Below are positions 40,369 through 49,138 of a DNA stretch of 64,000 nt, in pieces. The stretch lies in assembly GCF_016615815.1 (NCBI RefSeq), contig NZ_CP067112.1, positions 2,232,001-2,296,000 of the forward strand. Direction: 5' to 3'. The DNA comes from Luteimonas sp. MC1572. GTDB lineage: Bacteria; Pseudomonadota; Gammaproteobacteria; Xanthomonadales; Xanthomonadaceae. The notes beneath the pieces are model-generated. The model saw only the letters and a program-made list of their open reading frames with translations. It was not told the origin of the DNA and ran no database searches. How positions within the stretch are numbered: the first letter of the stretch is position 1; each line of letters starts with the position of its first letter. Position numbers and translations under genes: made by a program.

Positions 40369-41376
40369 TTGCAGCGCCCACGGCTCGCGCTGGTCCCGGG
40401 TGAACCGGCCGGCGTCGGGCCGGAGCTCTGCGCACGCGCCCTGCAGCGCGCGTGGGATGCCGAACTCGTCGTGCACGGCGACGGCGACGCCCTGCTCACT
40501 GCCGCTGAACGGCTCGGGATCACGCTCGAACGCCCTGCGCACGACACCCTCGTCGCCGCCGGCGGCCGCTTCCGCCTGATCGACGTCCCTGGCGCCTGCG
40601 TGGTCGCGCCCGGCAGGCCCGTGGCGGCCAATGCACCTGCCGTGGTCGCCGCGCTGTCCAGTGCCGCCGATGCCTGCCTTCGCGGCGACTGCGACGGCAT
40701 GGTCACCGGCCCGGTGCACAAGGCCACCATCAACCACGGCGGCATCGCCTACACCGGCACCACCGGCCTGCTGGCCGCCCACGCCGGATGCGAGGTGGTG
40801 ATGATGCTGGCCAATGACCACATGCGCGTCGCGCTGGCCACGGTGCACCTGCCGCTGCGCGCCGTTGCCGATGCGCTCACCCCGACGCTGCTCGAACGCA
40901 GCCTGCGCATCGTCCATGCCGCGCTGCGCGACGACTTCGCCATTGCCGACCCGGTGATCGCGGTACTCGGGCTCAACCCGCATGCCGGGGAGGAGGGCCA
41001 CCTGGGCCGCGAGGAGCTCGACGTCATCATCCCGGTGCTCACGCGCCTGCGCAGCGAAGGCCTGCGGCTCGAAGGCCCGCTGCCGGCGGACACCGCCTTC
41101 CTGCCGCGCAAACTGGCCGGCGTCGACGCCGTGCTGGCCATGTATCACGACCAGGGGCTTCCGGTGCTTAAATACAGTGGTTTCGAGCAGGCGGTGAACA
41201 TCAGCCTGGGCCTGCCCTACCCGCGCGTCGCGGTGGACCATGGCACCGCGTTCGACCTTGCCGGCAGCGGCCGCGCCGACCCTTCCAGCCTGTTTGCGGC
41301 GATCGAAGCCTGTACGCGGCTGGCGAGTGCGCGCCGGGCCACGCACGACGCCCTGCACGCGGACAGGCTGGCATGA
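40369..41376 (+). CDS. pdxA: 4-hydroxythreonine-4-phosphate dehydrogenase
   Basis: 335 aa. Family segments are LVPGEPAGVGPELC (about 8), the metal site in TGPVHKATINHGG, LGLNPHAGEEGHLGREE and MYHDQGLPVLKYSGFEQAVNISLGLP, with HGTAFDLAGSGRAD near the end. It acts in pyridoxal-5'-phosphate synthesis. No ATG is available; TTG 40369 begins one base past the surA stop and gives MQRPRLALVPGEPAG, the family N-terminus. Its stop overlaps the ksgA start (ATGA). Confidence 0.95.
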   Translation: MQRPRLALVPGEPAGVGPELCARALQRAWDAELVVHGDGDALLTAAERLGITLERPAHDTLVAAGGRFRLIDVPGACVVAPGRPVAANAPAVVAALSSAADACLRGDCDGMVTGPVHKATINHGGIAYTGTTGLLAAHAGCEVVMMLANDHMRVALATVHLPLRAVADALTPTLLERSLRIVHAALRDDFAIADPVIAVLGLNPHAGEEGHLGREELDVIIPVLTRLRSEGLRLEGPLPADTAFLPRKLAGVDAVLAMYHDQGLPVLKYSGFEQAVNISLGLPYPRVAVDHGTAFDLAGSGRADPSSLFAAIEACTRLASARRATHDALHADRLA

Positions 41377-42182
41377 GCACCACCACAAGCCACGACGGCA
41401 CGTTCCGCGATCCGGCGAAGAAATCGCTCGGCCAGCACTTCCTGCACGAGCGCGGCGTGGTCGACAAGATCGTGCTCGCGGTGGACCCGCGCCCGGGCGA
41501 CCACATCGTCGAGATCGGCCCGGGCCAGGGCGCGATGACGTATCCACTGCTTGACCGCCACGGTCGCCTCACGGCGATCGAATTCGACCGCGACCTGCTG
41601 GCACCGCTGGCGGCGCGCGCACGCGCGCATGGCGAACTCGATTTGGTGCACGCCAACGTGCTCGACGTCGATTTCACCGCGCTGGCCGCGGGCACGCCGA
41701 TCCGCCTGGTCGGCAACCTGCCCTACAACCTGTCGTCGCCGATCCTGTTCCATGCGCTCGACCACGCCGCGGTCGTGCGCGACATGCACTTCATGCTGCA
41801 GAAGGAAGTCGTCGACCGCATGGCCGCAGGACCGGGCAGCAAGGTGTACGGGCGGCTCAGCGTCATGCTGCAGGCCTACTGCAGGGTGACCGCGCTGTTC
41901 ACCGTGGGCCCGGGCGCGTTCAAGCCGCCGCCGAAGGTCGACTCCGCCGTCGTCAGGCTGGTGCCGCGGCCGCCGGAGGAGATCGGCATCGACAACCGGG
42001 CGCGGTTCGCCGCGATCGTGCGCGCGGCGTTCGGGCAGCGCCGCAAGACACTGCGCAATGCCTTGCAACCACTGTGTTCCGCAGACGAGATCAGCGCCGC
42101 CGGCGTCGACCCGTCGCAGCGCGCGGAGCAGCTGGATGTCGCGGATTTCATCCGCATCGCCAATCTTCCGGCGGCCACGTAG
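41373..42182 (+). CDS. ksgA: 16S rRNA A1518/A1519 dimethyltransferase
   Basis: 269 aa. N-terminal KKSLGQHFLHERGVVDKIV, SAM loop VEIGPGQGAMTYPL (about 48), catalytic NLPYN in RLVGNLPYNLSSPILFH (about 111) and C-terminal FKPPPKVDSAVVRL with FGQRRKTLRNAL. It dimethylates two adjacent adenines near the 3' end of 16S rRNA (RsmA). Its position after pdxA and before apaG-apaH is conserved in gammaproteobacteria. Confidence 0.97.
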   Translation: MSTTTSHDGTFRDPAKKSLGQHFLHERGVVDKIVLAVDPRPGDHIVEIGPGQGAMTYPLLDRHGRLTAIEFDRDLLAPLAARARAHGELDLVHANVLDVDFTALAAGTPIRLVGNLPYNLSSPILFHALDHAAVVRDMHFMLQKEVVDRMAAGPGSKVYGRLSVMLQAYCRVTALFTVGPGAFKPPPKVDSAVVRLVPRPPEEIGIDNRARFAAIVRAAFGQRRKTLRNALQPLCSADEISAAGVDPSQRAEQLDVADFIRIANLPAAT

Positions 42183-42217
42183 TCCCCGGATTCACACCGA
42201 CGGCTTAAACTGCCGGC

Positions 42218-42601
42218 ATGGACGACACGCCGGACTACACGCTGGAAATACAGATCGCGACGCGATTCCTCGCCGACGAGTCGGCGCCGGAGGACGATCG
42301 CTACGTGTTCGCGTACACGATCCGCATCCGCAACCTGGGCAAGCGTGCGGCGCAGCTGCTGGACCGGCACTGGGTGATCACCGACGGCAACGGCCGTGTC
42401 GAGGAAGTGCGCGGCGAAGGCGTGGTGGGCGAACAGCCCAGGCTCGAACCGGGCGAACAGTTCACCTACACCTCCGGCGCGGTGCTGCAGACCGCCGTGG
42501 GCACGATGGAAGGCAGTTACGGCATGCTCGGCGATGACGGCACGCAGTTCGATGCGCCGATCCCGCCGTTCACGCTCGCCGTACCGCGAACGCTGCACTG
42601 A
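42218..42601 (+). CDS. apaG: ApaG protein (Co2+/Mg2+ efflux-associated)
   Basis: 127 aa, the standard size. It has the fibronectin-III-like ApaG fold with FAYTIRIRNLG, LLDRHWVITDGNG, VRGEGVVGEQP, FTYTSGAVLQTAVGTMEGSY and the C-terminal PPFTLAVP. The molecular function is unsettled. It lies 36 bases after ksgA and overlaps apaH by one base (TGATG at 42599-42603), as in other proteobacteria. Confidence 0.96.
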   Translation: MDDTPDYTLEIQIATRFLADESAPEDDRYVFAYTIRIRNLGKRAAQLLDRHWVITDGNGRVEEVRGEGVVGEQPRLEPGEQFTYTSGAVLQTAVGTMEGSYGMLGDDGTQFDAPIPPFTLAVPRTLH

Positions 42602-43440
42602 TGGCCGTCTGGGCGATTGGCGACCTCCAGGGCTGCCTGGGTCCGACCGAGCGCCTGCTCGATCGGATCCGCTTCGATCCCGCGCGCGACCGCATCTGGT
42701 TCTGCGGCGACCTGGTCAACCGCGGCGGCGAATCGCTGGAGACGCTGCGCCTGGTGCATTCGTTGCGCGCGAACGCGGTCACCGTGCTCGGCAACCACGA
42801 CCTGTCGCTGCTGGCGATCGCCGATCGCCGCGAGGACGAGCAGCGCAAGGTCAATCCGGACCTGCAGCGCGTGCTGTTCGCGCCCGACCGCGACGAGCTG
42901 CTCGACTGGCTGCGCGTGCAGCCACTGGTGCATGCCGACCACGAGCTCGGCTGGATGATGGTGCACGCCGGCCTGGCCCCGAGGTGGACCGCCGCCGACG
43001 CCGAAGCCTTGGCGCGCGAGGTCGAGGCCAGCATCCAGGGCAAGGACCGCCGGCGCCTGTTCAAGCAGATGTATGGCGACCGGCCGGCGTGGTCGCCGGG
43101 CCTGCGCGGCACCGACCGCGAGCGCGCGATCATCAACATCTTCACGCGCATGCGCTATTGCAGCCCGCGCGGCCGCATCGCGTTCGAGGAGAAGGGTGCG
43201 CCAGGCACCCAGCTGCCGGGCCTGTATCCCTGGTACGCCGTCCCCGGTCGCGTCGAGCGCGGCCTGAAGGTGGTCTGCGGGCACTGGTCGTCACTCGGCC
43301 TGTTCATCGGCCACGGCGTGCACGCGATCGATACCGGCGCCGTCTGGGGCGGCAAACTCACCGCGCTGCGGCTGGACTGCGAGGAGCTGCAGGTGGTGCA
43401 GGTTCCGGGTCGGTCGCTGCCTTCCCAGCCCCCAGCCTGA
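42601..43440 (+). CDS. apaH: Diadenosine tetraphosphatase (symmetrical)
   Basis: 279 aa. Metallophosphatase motifs are AIGDLQGCLGPTERLL (about 5), FCGDLVNRGGESLETL, VTVLGNHDLSLLAIA and VVCGHWSSLG. It cleaves Ap4A to two ADP in the cytoplasm. Its 3' end overlaps, on the other strand, the last 83 bases of the HTH regulator gene (43358-43440), so the two converge through each other's coding sequence. Confidence 0.96.
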   Translation: MAVWAIGDLQGCLGPTERLLDRIRFDPARDRIWFCGDLVNRGGESLETLRLVHSLRANAVTVLGNHDLSLLAIADRREDEQRKVNPDLQRVLFAPDRDELLDWLRVQPLVHADHELGWMMVHAGLAPRWTAADAEALAREVEASIQGKDRRRLFKQMYGDRPAWSPGLRGTDRERAIINIFTRMRYCSPRGRIAFEEKGAPGTQLPGLYPWYAVPGRVERGLKVVCGHWSSLGLFIGHGVHAIDTGAVWGGKLTALRLDCEELQVVQVPGRSLPSQPPA

Positions 43441-44053
43441 AACGGCAGGCGTGCCCGCCGCGGACGATGCACTCGACGTGGTGGACGCGGCGCCCGGTGG
43501 TCGCTTCCATGTAGGCAAGGTCGAACCTGCACACCTGCGGGTGCTGGCGCGCGAGGTCGTGGAACACGCAGTTGAAGGCTTCGACCTGCCAGTCTTCGCC
43601 GTGGCGCGCGGGCACCGCCTCGTAGCCCAGCGCATCCAGCCGCTGCGCCAGCGCACGCGCCAGTCCTTCGCCGCTTTCGACGTCGAGCGGTGGCTGCGTC
43701 GCCGCGATGGTGCGGCCCAGCTCCCGCAGCAGCGCCCCGACCTCGTCCTCGCCCATGCGCGCATGCAGCTGCGTGAGCAGCGCGGCTGCGATGGCGCCGT
43801 AGTTGCGCGGGAACAGGGCGCGCCCCTCGGCGGTCAGCACGTAGCGCGCCTGCGGGCGGCCACCGGTGGCGCGCGACTGTCCACTCTGCACCAGCCCGCG
43901 CGCGGCCAGCGCGGTGATGTGCTGGCGCACCGCGTTGTGGCTGATGCGCAGCCGCTCGCACATCTCCTCGACGCCGAGGCCATCGACGGCCGACAGCAGC
44001 TGCCTGAGCAGCCGCTGCCGGGTATCCCCGAAGTGCGCCAGCCCTGGCGTCAT
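43358..44053 (-). CDS. HTH transcriptional regulator with four-Cys (SufR-like) domain
   Basis: 231 aa. The N-terminal winged helix (LGVEEMCERLRISHNAVRQHITAL, about 25-50; GGRPQARYVLT wing) is ArsR/DeoR-like. The C-terminal half has four cysteines spaced C-x12-C-x19-C-x7-C (NCVFHD through RGGHACRF, about 162-203). This pattern resembles the cysteine cluster of SufR-type Fe-S regulators, although the spacing differs from cyanobacterial SufR as I recall it. It may sense iron, redox state or NO. The gene starts 7 bases after the His-rich lipoprotein stop, suggesting a joint operon, and its end runs into apaH. Confidence 0.8.
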   Translation of the reverse strand: MTPGLAHFGDTRQRLLRQLLSAVDGLGVEEMCERLRISHNAVRQHITALAARGLVQSGQSRATGGRPQARYVLTAEGRALFPRNYGAIAAALLTQLHARMGEDEVGALLRELGRTIAATQPPLDVESGEGLARALAQRLDALGYEAVPARHGEDWQVEAFNCVFHDLARQHPQVCRFDLAYMEATTGRRVHHVECIVRGGHACRFRLGAGKAATDPEPAPPAAPRSPAAAR

Positions 44054-44060
44054 CGCGGGC

Positions 44061-44762
44061 CTAGGTGGCCTTGTCCGGGAACTGTTTGGCGATGGCTCCC
44101 GCGAGCGCGTCGGCGATCATGTCCATGTGCGTCTGCATCGCGCTCCATTCGGCGGCTTCACCGGCGGTGTCGTCCGCCAGGATCAGGTCGACCTGCCGCG
44201 AATGGTGCGCGCCGTGGGCCAGCATCAGGCCGTGCACGGTGTCTTCGGGCAGGTTGGGATTGGCACCCGCCAGGAACTTCGCGATCTCGCCGGCATTGGC
44301 GGTGAGGTCGGCCATGGCAGCCTCGGCGGCGGCTCCCCCGCCAGCGGCGCGGGCATCGGTGAGCGCCTTCACCGCGCCCCAGTGGCCACCGAGCAGGGCC
44401 AGCATCTGCTTGCCGCCGGCCTCGCCATAGAAGCCCGCCACCGCGGTGCTGATCTGCGTGGCGTTCTCGACCACCGCGTCGGCCGCGGCCTGGGCGTCGG
44501 CGGTACCGCCGGCATGCACGGCGAGCGCGTAGTCGCGGGCATGCACGATGTGGCCGTGCCAAAGCTCGCGCATGGCGGCGTGGAGCTGTGGTGCGGCGAC
44601 AGCGCCGGACTCGGGCATTGGCGCTGGCGCCGTGGCCACGGCTGTCGGAGCGGTGGCCTCGGGCGCGGTGGCCGGAGTGTCCGGCGGCACGGCCCGGTCG
44701 CAGCCGGCCAGGGCCAGCGCCAGCGCCATGGCTGCGACAAGGGGATTAAGTGGAATCGACAT
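44061..44762 (-). CDS. His-rich helical lipoprotein, function unknown
   Basis: 233 aa. Lipoprotein signal ending LALAGC (Cys about 21), then an Ala/Pro/Thr-rich tether to about residue 58 and a helical domain. Histidines cluster in LWHGHIVHARDYA, GGHWGAV, LAHGAHHSRQVD and MQTHMDMIAD, one set per predicted helix, as in a four-helix metal-binding bundle. Similar cytoplasmic domains occur in Firmicutes, where (from memory) they are variously and doubtfully annotated. Metal or heme binding is inference. It is upstream of the four-Cys regulator by 7 bases. Confidence 0.7.
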   Translation of the reverse strand: MSIPLNPLVAAMALALALAGCDRAVPPDTPATAPEATAPTAVATAPAPMPESGAVAAPQLHAAMRELWHGHIVHARDYALAVHAGGTADAQAAADAVVENATQISTAVAGFYGEAGGKQMLALLGGHWGAVKALTDARAAGGGAAAEAAMADLTANAGEIAKFLAGANPNLPEDTVHGLMLAHGAHHSRQVDLILADDTAGEAAEWSAMQTHMDMIADALAGAIAKQFPDKAT

Positions 44763-44844
44763 GGAAGGACTCCGGGAGGCATCGCGGGGTGCGACCGGGG
44801 CATCATGCGCCGCGTGGCGCGATTTGCCATGGTGCCATGTGTAA

Positions 44845-44862
44845 AGGCGCCAGATGGCGCCT
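44845..44862 (-). terminator. Likely terminator of the folA transcript
   Basis: A 7-bp perfect stem (44845-44851 with 44856-44862, loop AGAT) lies 9 bases past the folA stop. On the minus strand it is followed by TTACAC, a short T run. The rest of the gap to the lipoprotein ATG (44763-44844) shows no clear promoter pair. Confidence 0.5.
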
Positions 44863-44870
44863 GGAGGCGA

Positions 44871-45380
44871 TCAGGCGCGCCGGTATTCGACAAAATCAAA
44901 GGCGAAGGCGTGCCGCCCGTCGGCTGTATGGTGCTCGCGCGACACCTCCCGCCAGCCGTCCCCGTCGAAGGCCGGGAAGAACGCGTCGCCGCCTTCGACC
45001 GCGGTGTCGACATGCGTCAGGTACAGCACCGCGGCGCGCGGCAGCGCCAGGGCATAGACCTCGGCGCCGCCGATGACGCACAGCTCGGCGGCTCCCGATG
45101 CCAGCGCGCAGGCCTCATCCAGCGACGCCACGGCGTCCATGCCGGCGAACGGCACCTGCCCGCTGCGCGTCAGCACCAGGTTGCGCCGCTTCGGCAGCGC
45201 GCGGCCCAGCGACTCGGCCGTCCTGCGCCCCATCAGCACCGGCTTGCCGAGCGTCAGCGCCTTGAAATGCGCGAGATCCGCCGGCAGGTGCCACGGCAGG
45301 CCGTTGTCGCGGCCGATCGCGCGCTGGCGGTCGAGGGCGGCCACGAGGGACAACGCAGGGGCGAACGGCGGCTGCATCAT
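44871..45380 (-). CDS. folA: Dihydrofolate reductase
   Basis: 169 aa. The N-terminal LSLVAALDRQRAIGRDNGLPWHLPADLAHFKALTLGKPVLMGRRT is typical: Met20-loop GLPWHLP, catalytic Asp in PADLAHFK and NADPH site GRRTAESLG. It continues with VIGGAEVYALALP and the C-terminal FDFVEYRR. It regenerates tetrahydrofolate. ATG 45380 lies 10 bases after the thyA stop; the next codon is also ATG. The pairing with thyA is functional, since thymidylate synthase produces dihydrofolate. Confidence 0.95.
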   Translation of the reverse strand: MMQPPFAPALSLVAALDRQRAIGRDNGLPWHLPADLAHFKALTLGKPVLMGRRTAESLGRALPKRRNLVLTRSGQVPFAGMDAVASLDEACALASGAAELCVIGGAEVYALALPRAAVLYLTHVDTAVEGGDAFFPAFDGDGWREVSREHHTADGRHAFAFDFVEYRRA

Positions 45381-45390
45381 CGCGTCGCGC

Positions 45391-46185
45391 TCAGACCGCG
45401 ACCGGGGCCTTGATGGCCGGCAGCGGATCGTAGCCTTCGATGGCGATGTGCTCGTGGGTGAAGGCGAAGACATCACGGATCGATGGATCGAGAACCAGCC
45501 GCGGCAGCGCGCGCGGCGCGCGTTCCAGCTGTTCGCGCGCCTGCCCGAAATGGTTGCTGTACAGGTGCGCATCGCCCAGCGTGTGCACGAAATCGCCCAC
45601 GCCGAGCCCGCAGGCCTGCGCCACCATGTGCGTCAGCAGCGCGTAGCTGGCGATGTTGAACGGCACGCCGAGGAAGATGTCGCCGCTGCGCTGGTACAGC
45701 TGGCAGCTCAGCCGGCCGTCGACCACGTAGAACTGGAACAGCGCATGGCAGGGCTGCAGCGCCATCGCCGGCAGCTCGGCCACGTTCCACGCCGACACCA
45801 CCAGGCGCCGCGAATCCGGGTTGCGGCGGATCTCGTCGATGACCCAGCGGATCTGGTCGATCTCCACGCCGTCGGCACCCGCCCAGTGCCGCCACTGCTT
45901 GCCGTACACCGGGCCCAGCTCGCCGTCGGCGTCGGCCCATTCGTCCCAGATGCCGACCTTGTGCTCGCGCAGGTAGGCGATGTTGGTCTCGCCGCGCAGG
46001 AACCAGAGCAGCTCGTGGATGATCGAGCGCAGGTGCAGCTTCTTGGTGGTGACCAGCGGAAAGCCGTCATTGAGGTCGAAGCGCATCTGCCAGCCGAACA
46101 CGCTGCGCGTGCCCGTGCCGGTGCGGTCGGCCTTGTCGGTGCCGTGTTCGAGGACGTGGCGCAGGAGGTCGAGGTACTGGCGCAT
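45391..46185 (-). CDS. thyA: Thymidylate synthase
   Basis: 264 aa, identical in length to E. coli ThyA. N-terminal [26 protein letters not shown], folate/dUMP site [12 protein letters not shown], nucleophile Cys in [13 protein letters not shown] (about 146), and [21 protein letters not shown]. It methylates dUMP using methylene-tetrahydrofolate. The gene lies between lgt (15 bases upstream) and folA (10 bases downstream). Confidence 0.98.
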   Translation of the reverse strand: MRQYLDLLRHVLEHGTDKADRTGTGTRSVFGWQMRFDLNDGFPLVTTKKLHLRSIIHELLWFLRGETNIAYLREHKVGIWDEWADADGELGPVYGKQWRHWAGADGVEIDQIRWVIDEIRRNPDSRRLVVSAWNVAELPAMALQPCHALFQFYVVDGRLSCQLYQRSGDIFLGVPFNIASYALLTHMVAQACGLGVGDFVHTLGDAHLYSNHFGQAREQLERAPRALPRLVLDPSIRDVFAFTHEHIAIEGYDPLPAIKAPVAV

Positions 46186-46200
46186 GGCGTCGCGAGCTCG

Positions 46201-47124
46201 TCAGTCGGTGGTGCTGGGGCCGGAAGCGGTCGGGGGCACGGGCTGCAGGGTCGGCGAGCGCCGCGCCAGCCACAGCCAGTACAGGCCCACCAGGACCAGC
46301 GGCAGGCTCAGCACCTGGCCCATGGTCAGCCAGCCGAAGGCGAGATAGCCGAGGTGGGCGTCGGGCTCGCGCACGAACTCCACCAGGAAGCGGAACGCGC
46401 CGTAGAGCAGCGCGAACATGCCGGCAACCGCGTAGCGCGGGCGCGGCCGGCGCGAGAACCACCACAGCGCCGCGAACATCACCACGCCCTCGAGGAATGC
46501 CTGGTAGAGCTGCGAAGGATGGCGCGCGTATTGCGCCAGTTCGCCCGCCTGGAACTGTGCGCGCAGCGCGGCCTCCGGCAGGCCGGCCAGGTCCGGCGGC
46601 AGCGCATTGCGGAACACGACGCCCCAGCCGGCTTCGGTCGGCTTGCCCCAGAGCTCGCCACCGATCCAGTTGCCGATACGGCCGAAGCCCAGGCCCAGCG
46701 GCACCAGCGGCGCCACGAAGTCCATGCTGTCGAACACATGCAGGCGGCGCGCCCGCGACCACAGCCAGATCGCCACCAGCACGCCGAGCAGGCCGCCGTG
46801 GAAGCTCATGCCGCCATCCCAGACCTTGAACAGCATCAGCGGGTCGGCCAGCAGGTCGCCGAACGCATAGAACAGCACGTAGCCGATGCGGCCACCCAGC
46901 ACCACGCCGAGCATGCCGTAGAACATCAGGTCGCCGAAGCCGGCGTCGTCCACGCCGGGCAGGCGCCCGGCACGGATGCGCGAACGCCCCAGCCACCACG
47001 CGCTGGCGAACGCCAGCAGGTACATCACCCCGTACCAGTGCACCGCCGGCTGGAACGTCCGCCCGAACAGCGCGAACGCCGGGGACTGGAGCGCGATCGG
47101 ATCGATCAGGTGCAGGTAGGTCAT
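46201..47124 (-). CDS. lgt: Prolipoprotein diacylglyceryl transferase
   Basis: 307 aa, seven-helix membrane enzyme. The Lgt signature is in [20 protein letters not shown] (about 140), with the essential His in SFHGGLLG (about 103) and Arg segments in the arm domains. The C-terminus ends with a Pro/Thr-rich tail. It transfers diacylglycerol to the lipobox Cys of lipoproteins such as those at 29313 and 44061. Confidence 0.96.
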   Translation of the reverse strand: MTYLHLIDPIALQSPAFALFGRTFQPAVHWYGVMYLLAFASAWWLGRSRIRAGRLPGVDDAGFGDLMFYGMLGVVLGGRIGYVLFYAFGDLLADPLMLFKVWDGGMSFHGGLLGVLVAIWLWSRARRLHVFDSMDFVAPLVPLGLGFGRIGNWIGGELWGKPTEAGWGVVFRNALPPDLAGLPEAALRAQFQAGELAQYARHPSQLYQAFLEGVVMFAALWWFSRRPRPRYAVAGMFALLYGAFRFLVEFVREPDAHLGYLAFGWLTMGQVLSLPLVLVGLYWLWLARRSPTLQPVPPTASGPSTTD

Positions 47125-47131
47125 GCCGTGG

Positions 47132-47878
47132 TCAGTCCGGAGCCACGTGGCGCAGCGCGCGGCGCTTGGCCCACAGGTTCAGCAGCTCCACGAACGCGGA
47201 GAAGCCCATCGCGCCGTAGATGTAGCCACGCGGAATGTGCAGCTCGAAGCCCTCGGCGACCAGGTACGCACCGATCAGCACGATGAACGCCAGCGCCAGC
47301 ATCTTGATGGTCGGGTTGTTGTCGATGAACGTGCCCAGCGGGCGCGCCGCAAGCAGCATCACGCCTACCGCGATCAGGATCGCGATCACCATCACCGGCA
47401 CGTAGTCGCCGGCCATGCCGACCGCCGCGATCACCGAGTCCAGCGAGAACACGATGTCGATGACCGCGATCTGCGCGATCACCATCGCGAACGACGTCGC
47501 CGCCTTGCCGGCGCCGCTGGCGTCCTCGTGCGCACCGGCGACCAGCTCGCGGATCTCCATCGCGCCCTTCACGATGAGGAACAGGCCGCCAAGGATCAGT
47601 ACCAGGTCGCGCACTGAAACGCCCTGACCGAACACCGTGAACAGGTCACTGGTCAGTCCCGCCAGCCACGCCAGCGTGAGCAGCAGGCCGATGCGGGTGA
47701 TGCAGGCCACGGCGATGCCGAACTTGCGGGCGAACTCGCGTTTCTCGGCCGGCAGGCGGCTCACGGCGATCGAGATGAACACCAGGTTGTCGATGCCGAG
47801 CACGATCTCGATCGTGGCCAGCGTGACCAGCAGGATCCAGACCTGCGGGTCGGAGATCAATTCCATCATTGCTTGCAT
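47132..47878 (-). CDS. TerC-family integral membrane protein
   Basis: 248 aa with about seven to eight helices. The TerC hallmark acidic motifs are present: [17 protein letters not shown] (about 20-36) and [18 protein letters not shown] (about 138-155), with [18 protein letters not shown] following. TerC relatives (Alx, MeeF/MeeY) handle Mn2+ efflux or metalation of exported proteins. No yybP-ykoY Mn riboswitch is visible in the 28 bases upstream. It ends 7 bases before the lgt ATG. Confidence 0.93.
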   Translation of the reverse strand: MQAMMELISDPQVWILLVTLATIEIVLGIDNLVFISIAVSRLPAEKREFARKFGIAVACITRIGLLLTLAWLAGLTSDLFTVFGQGVSVRDLVLILGGLFLIVKGAMEIRELVAGAHEDASGAGKAATSFAMVIAQIAVIDIVFSLDSVIAAVGMAGDYVPVMVIAILIAVGVMLLAARPLGTFIDNNPTIKMLALAFIVLIGAYLVAEGFELHIPRGYIYGAMGFSAFVELLNLWAKRRALRHVAPD

Positions 47879-47906
47879 ATCCTTGGGAAATTCATTTGGA
47901 GCTGCG

Positions 47907-48287
47907 TCACGCCAGGCGCGGCAACAGCAGTGCGCCCCAGACCAGCAGCACGTTGAGCATCAGCACGAACACCGCGGCGGAGCCCATGTCCTTGGCGCGT
48001 CCGGCCAGTTCATGGTGTTCATCGCCATAGCGGGCGATGACCGCTTCGATCGCGGAATTCAGCAGCTCAGCCGACAGCACCAGCAGCAACGAGCCGACCA
48101 GCAGGGCGCGCTCCACGCCACCCTCGCCCAGCCACAGGCCCAGCGGTGCCAGCACGACGAACAGCAACACCTCGAGCCGGAACGAAGACTCGTGCAGCCA
48201 CGCCGCGCGCAGGCCCTGCATCGACCAGCCCGCGGCCTTGAGCATCCGCGCAGGCCCCCTGGGCATGTGTCCGGTTTCGTCGGCCAT
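47907..48287 (-). CDS. dgkA: Diacylglycerol kinase
   Basis: 126 aa, three transmembrane helices. Active-site segments are the HESSFRLEVLL helix and SAELLNSAIEAVIARYGDEHHELAGRAKDMGSAAVF, with the catalytic Glu and Asn-Ser in AELLNSAIE. It phosphorylates diacylglycerol formed during glycan biosynthesis. ATG 48287 is chosen for length; longer in-frame starts give unconserved sequence. The operator-like dyad at 48331-48346 lies 44 bases upstream. Confidence 0.95.
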   Translation of the reverse strand: MADETGHMPRGPARMLKAAGWSMQGLRAAWLHESSFRLEVLLFVVLAPLGLWLGEGGVERALLVGSLLLVLSAELLNSAIEAVIARYGDEHHELAGRAKDMGSAAVFVLMLNVLLVWGALLLPRLA

Positions 48288-48330
48288 CACAGGAACTGCA
48301 TGCTGATTCGCTGCCGCGTCCGACCAGAAG

Positions 48331-48346
48331 GTGGCAATTTTGCCAC
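48331..48346. promoter_or_regulatory. Palindromic site upstream of dgkA
   Basis: GTGGCAA-TT-TTGCCAC: two perfect 7-bp inverted arms around two bases, in the 239-base gap between dgkA (-) and the exported-protein gene (+). Its size and symmetry are those of a dimeric repressor site. I could not match it to a known operator. The remaining gap shows no further clear structure. Confidence 0.4.
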
Positions 48347-48526
48347 AAGGGCGGTTCCGGGGCCTGATCGGCTTCAGGTTGGCGCGTCGGGGCCGCGGCG
48401 CGGCAACTCCGGCCCCCGGCAGCGCGCCCGCCGTGGCCGTCTGTTTGCCCATGGAAATGCGTGCGCGTTCACTCCGCGCGCAGGCCTGGGCTGAGAGCAT
48501 CCGCACTCACCGTATCGGGAACACGC

Positions 48527-49069
48527 ATGCACCGGCACGCTGCTATCCTCGGACCGTTCATCGCACTCGCAATGGGAGCCACCATGAACCCAGCTTTCGC
48601 ACAGGCCGCGCCCCGGCAGATGCACTCCGGTGACACCGGCTATGCGCTGTTGCTCGAAGCCGCCAGTGCGCCGTTGCACGCCCGCCTGGGCGACGGCGTG
48701 TCCTTGCAGGTCGAGCGCCTCGACCGCCTCGGCAACTGGGCGTTCGTGCTCGGCACCATGCGCGCCGCGGGCGGCGGGCGCGTTGATTACCAGGGCACGC
48801 CGTTCGCGGAAGCCGCAGCGCAGGGTGGCATGTCCGATGTCTACGTCGCGCTGCTGCGCCGCGAACCGGATGCGGATGGCGCCAACCAGGCCGCGGCGGC
48901 AGCGCCCGCCGCGGCAGCGGCGCGCGACCAGGCCGGTGATGGCGACGATGACGCTGGTTTCCCCGCCGGCAGCTGGACGGTGCTCGATTACGCGATCGGC
49001 CCGGGTGACGTCGTCTGGCTCGACTGGCCGCAGGAACACGCCGCCCCGCGCGCGCTGTTCGGCTTCTGA
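48527..49069 (+). CDS. Exported protein of unknown function
   Basis: 180 aa with a signal peptide (about 1-25, ending PAFAQ). The mature part is probably beta-rich at first (LHARLGDGVSLQVERLDRLGNWAFVLGTMRA) and contains an Ala-rich spacer (about 120-135) and an acidic DGDDDAG segment before the C-terminal WTVLDYAIGPGDVVWLDWP. No family recognised. ATG 48527 gives the full signal peptide; ATG 48584 has a better ribosome site (GGAG) but would lose it. A bidirectional terminator follows. Confidence 0.65.
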   Translation: MHRHAAILGPFIALAMGATMNPAFAQAAPRQMHSGDTGYALLLEAASAPLHARLGDGVSLQVERLDRLGNWAFVLGTMRAAGGGRVDYQGTPFAEAAAQGGMSDVYVALLRREPDADGANQAAAAAPAAAAARDQAGDGDDDAGFPAGSWTVLDYAIGPGDVVWLDWPQEHAAPRALFGF

Positions 49070-49090
49070 GCCGACGCCGGCAATGACGGA

Positions 49091-49115
49091 AAGGCCGGGC
49101 AATGCCCGGCCTTTT
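49091..49115. terminator. Bidirectional rho-independent terminator
   Basis: GGCCGGGC (49093-49100), loop AAT, GCCCGGCC (49104-49111), flanked by AA before and TTTT after, sits between two convergent genes. The T run favours the plus strand; on the minus strand only TTCC follows. This is the clearest terminator in the window. Confidence 0.85.
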
Positions 49116-49138
49116 GCTTTCCCGTACCGCGGCCCGAA

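Noticed and set aside
47879..47906. yybP-ykoY manganese riboswitch before the TerC-family gene
   Set aside because: Only 28 bases separate it from dgkA, too short for the element.
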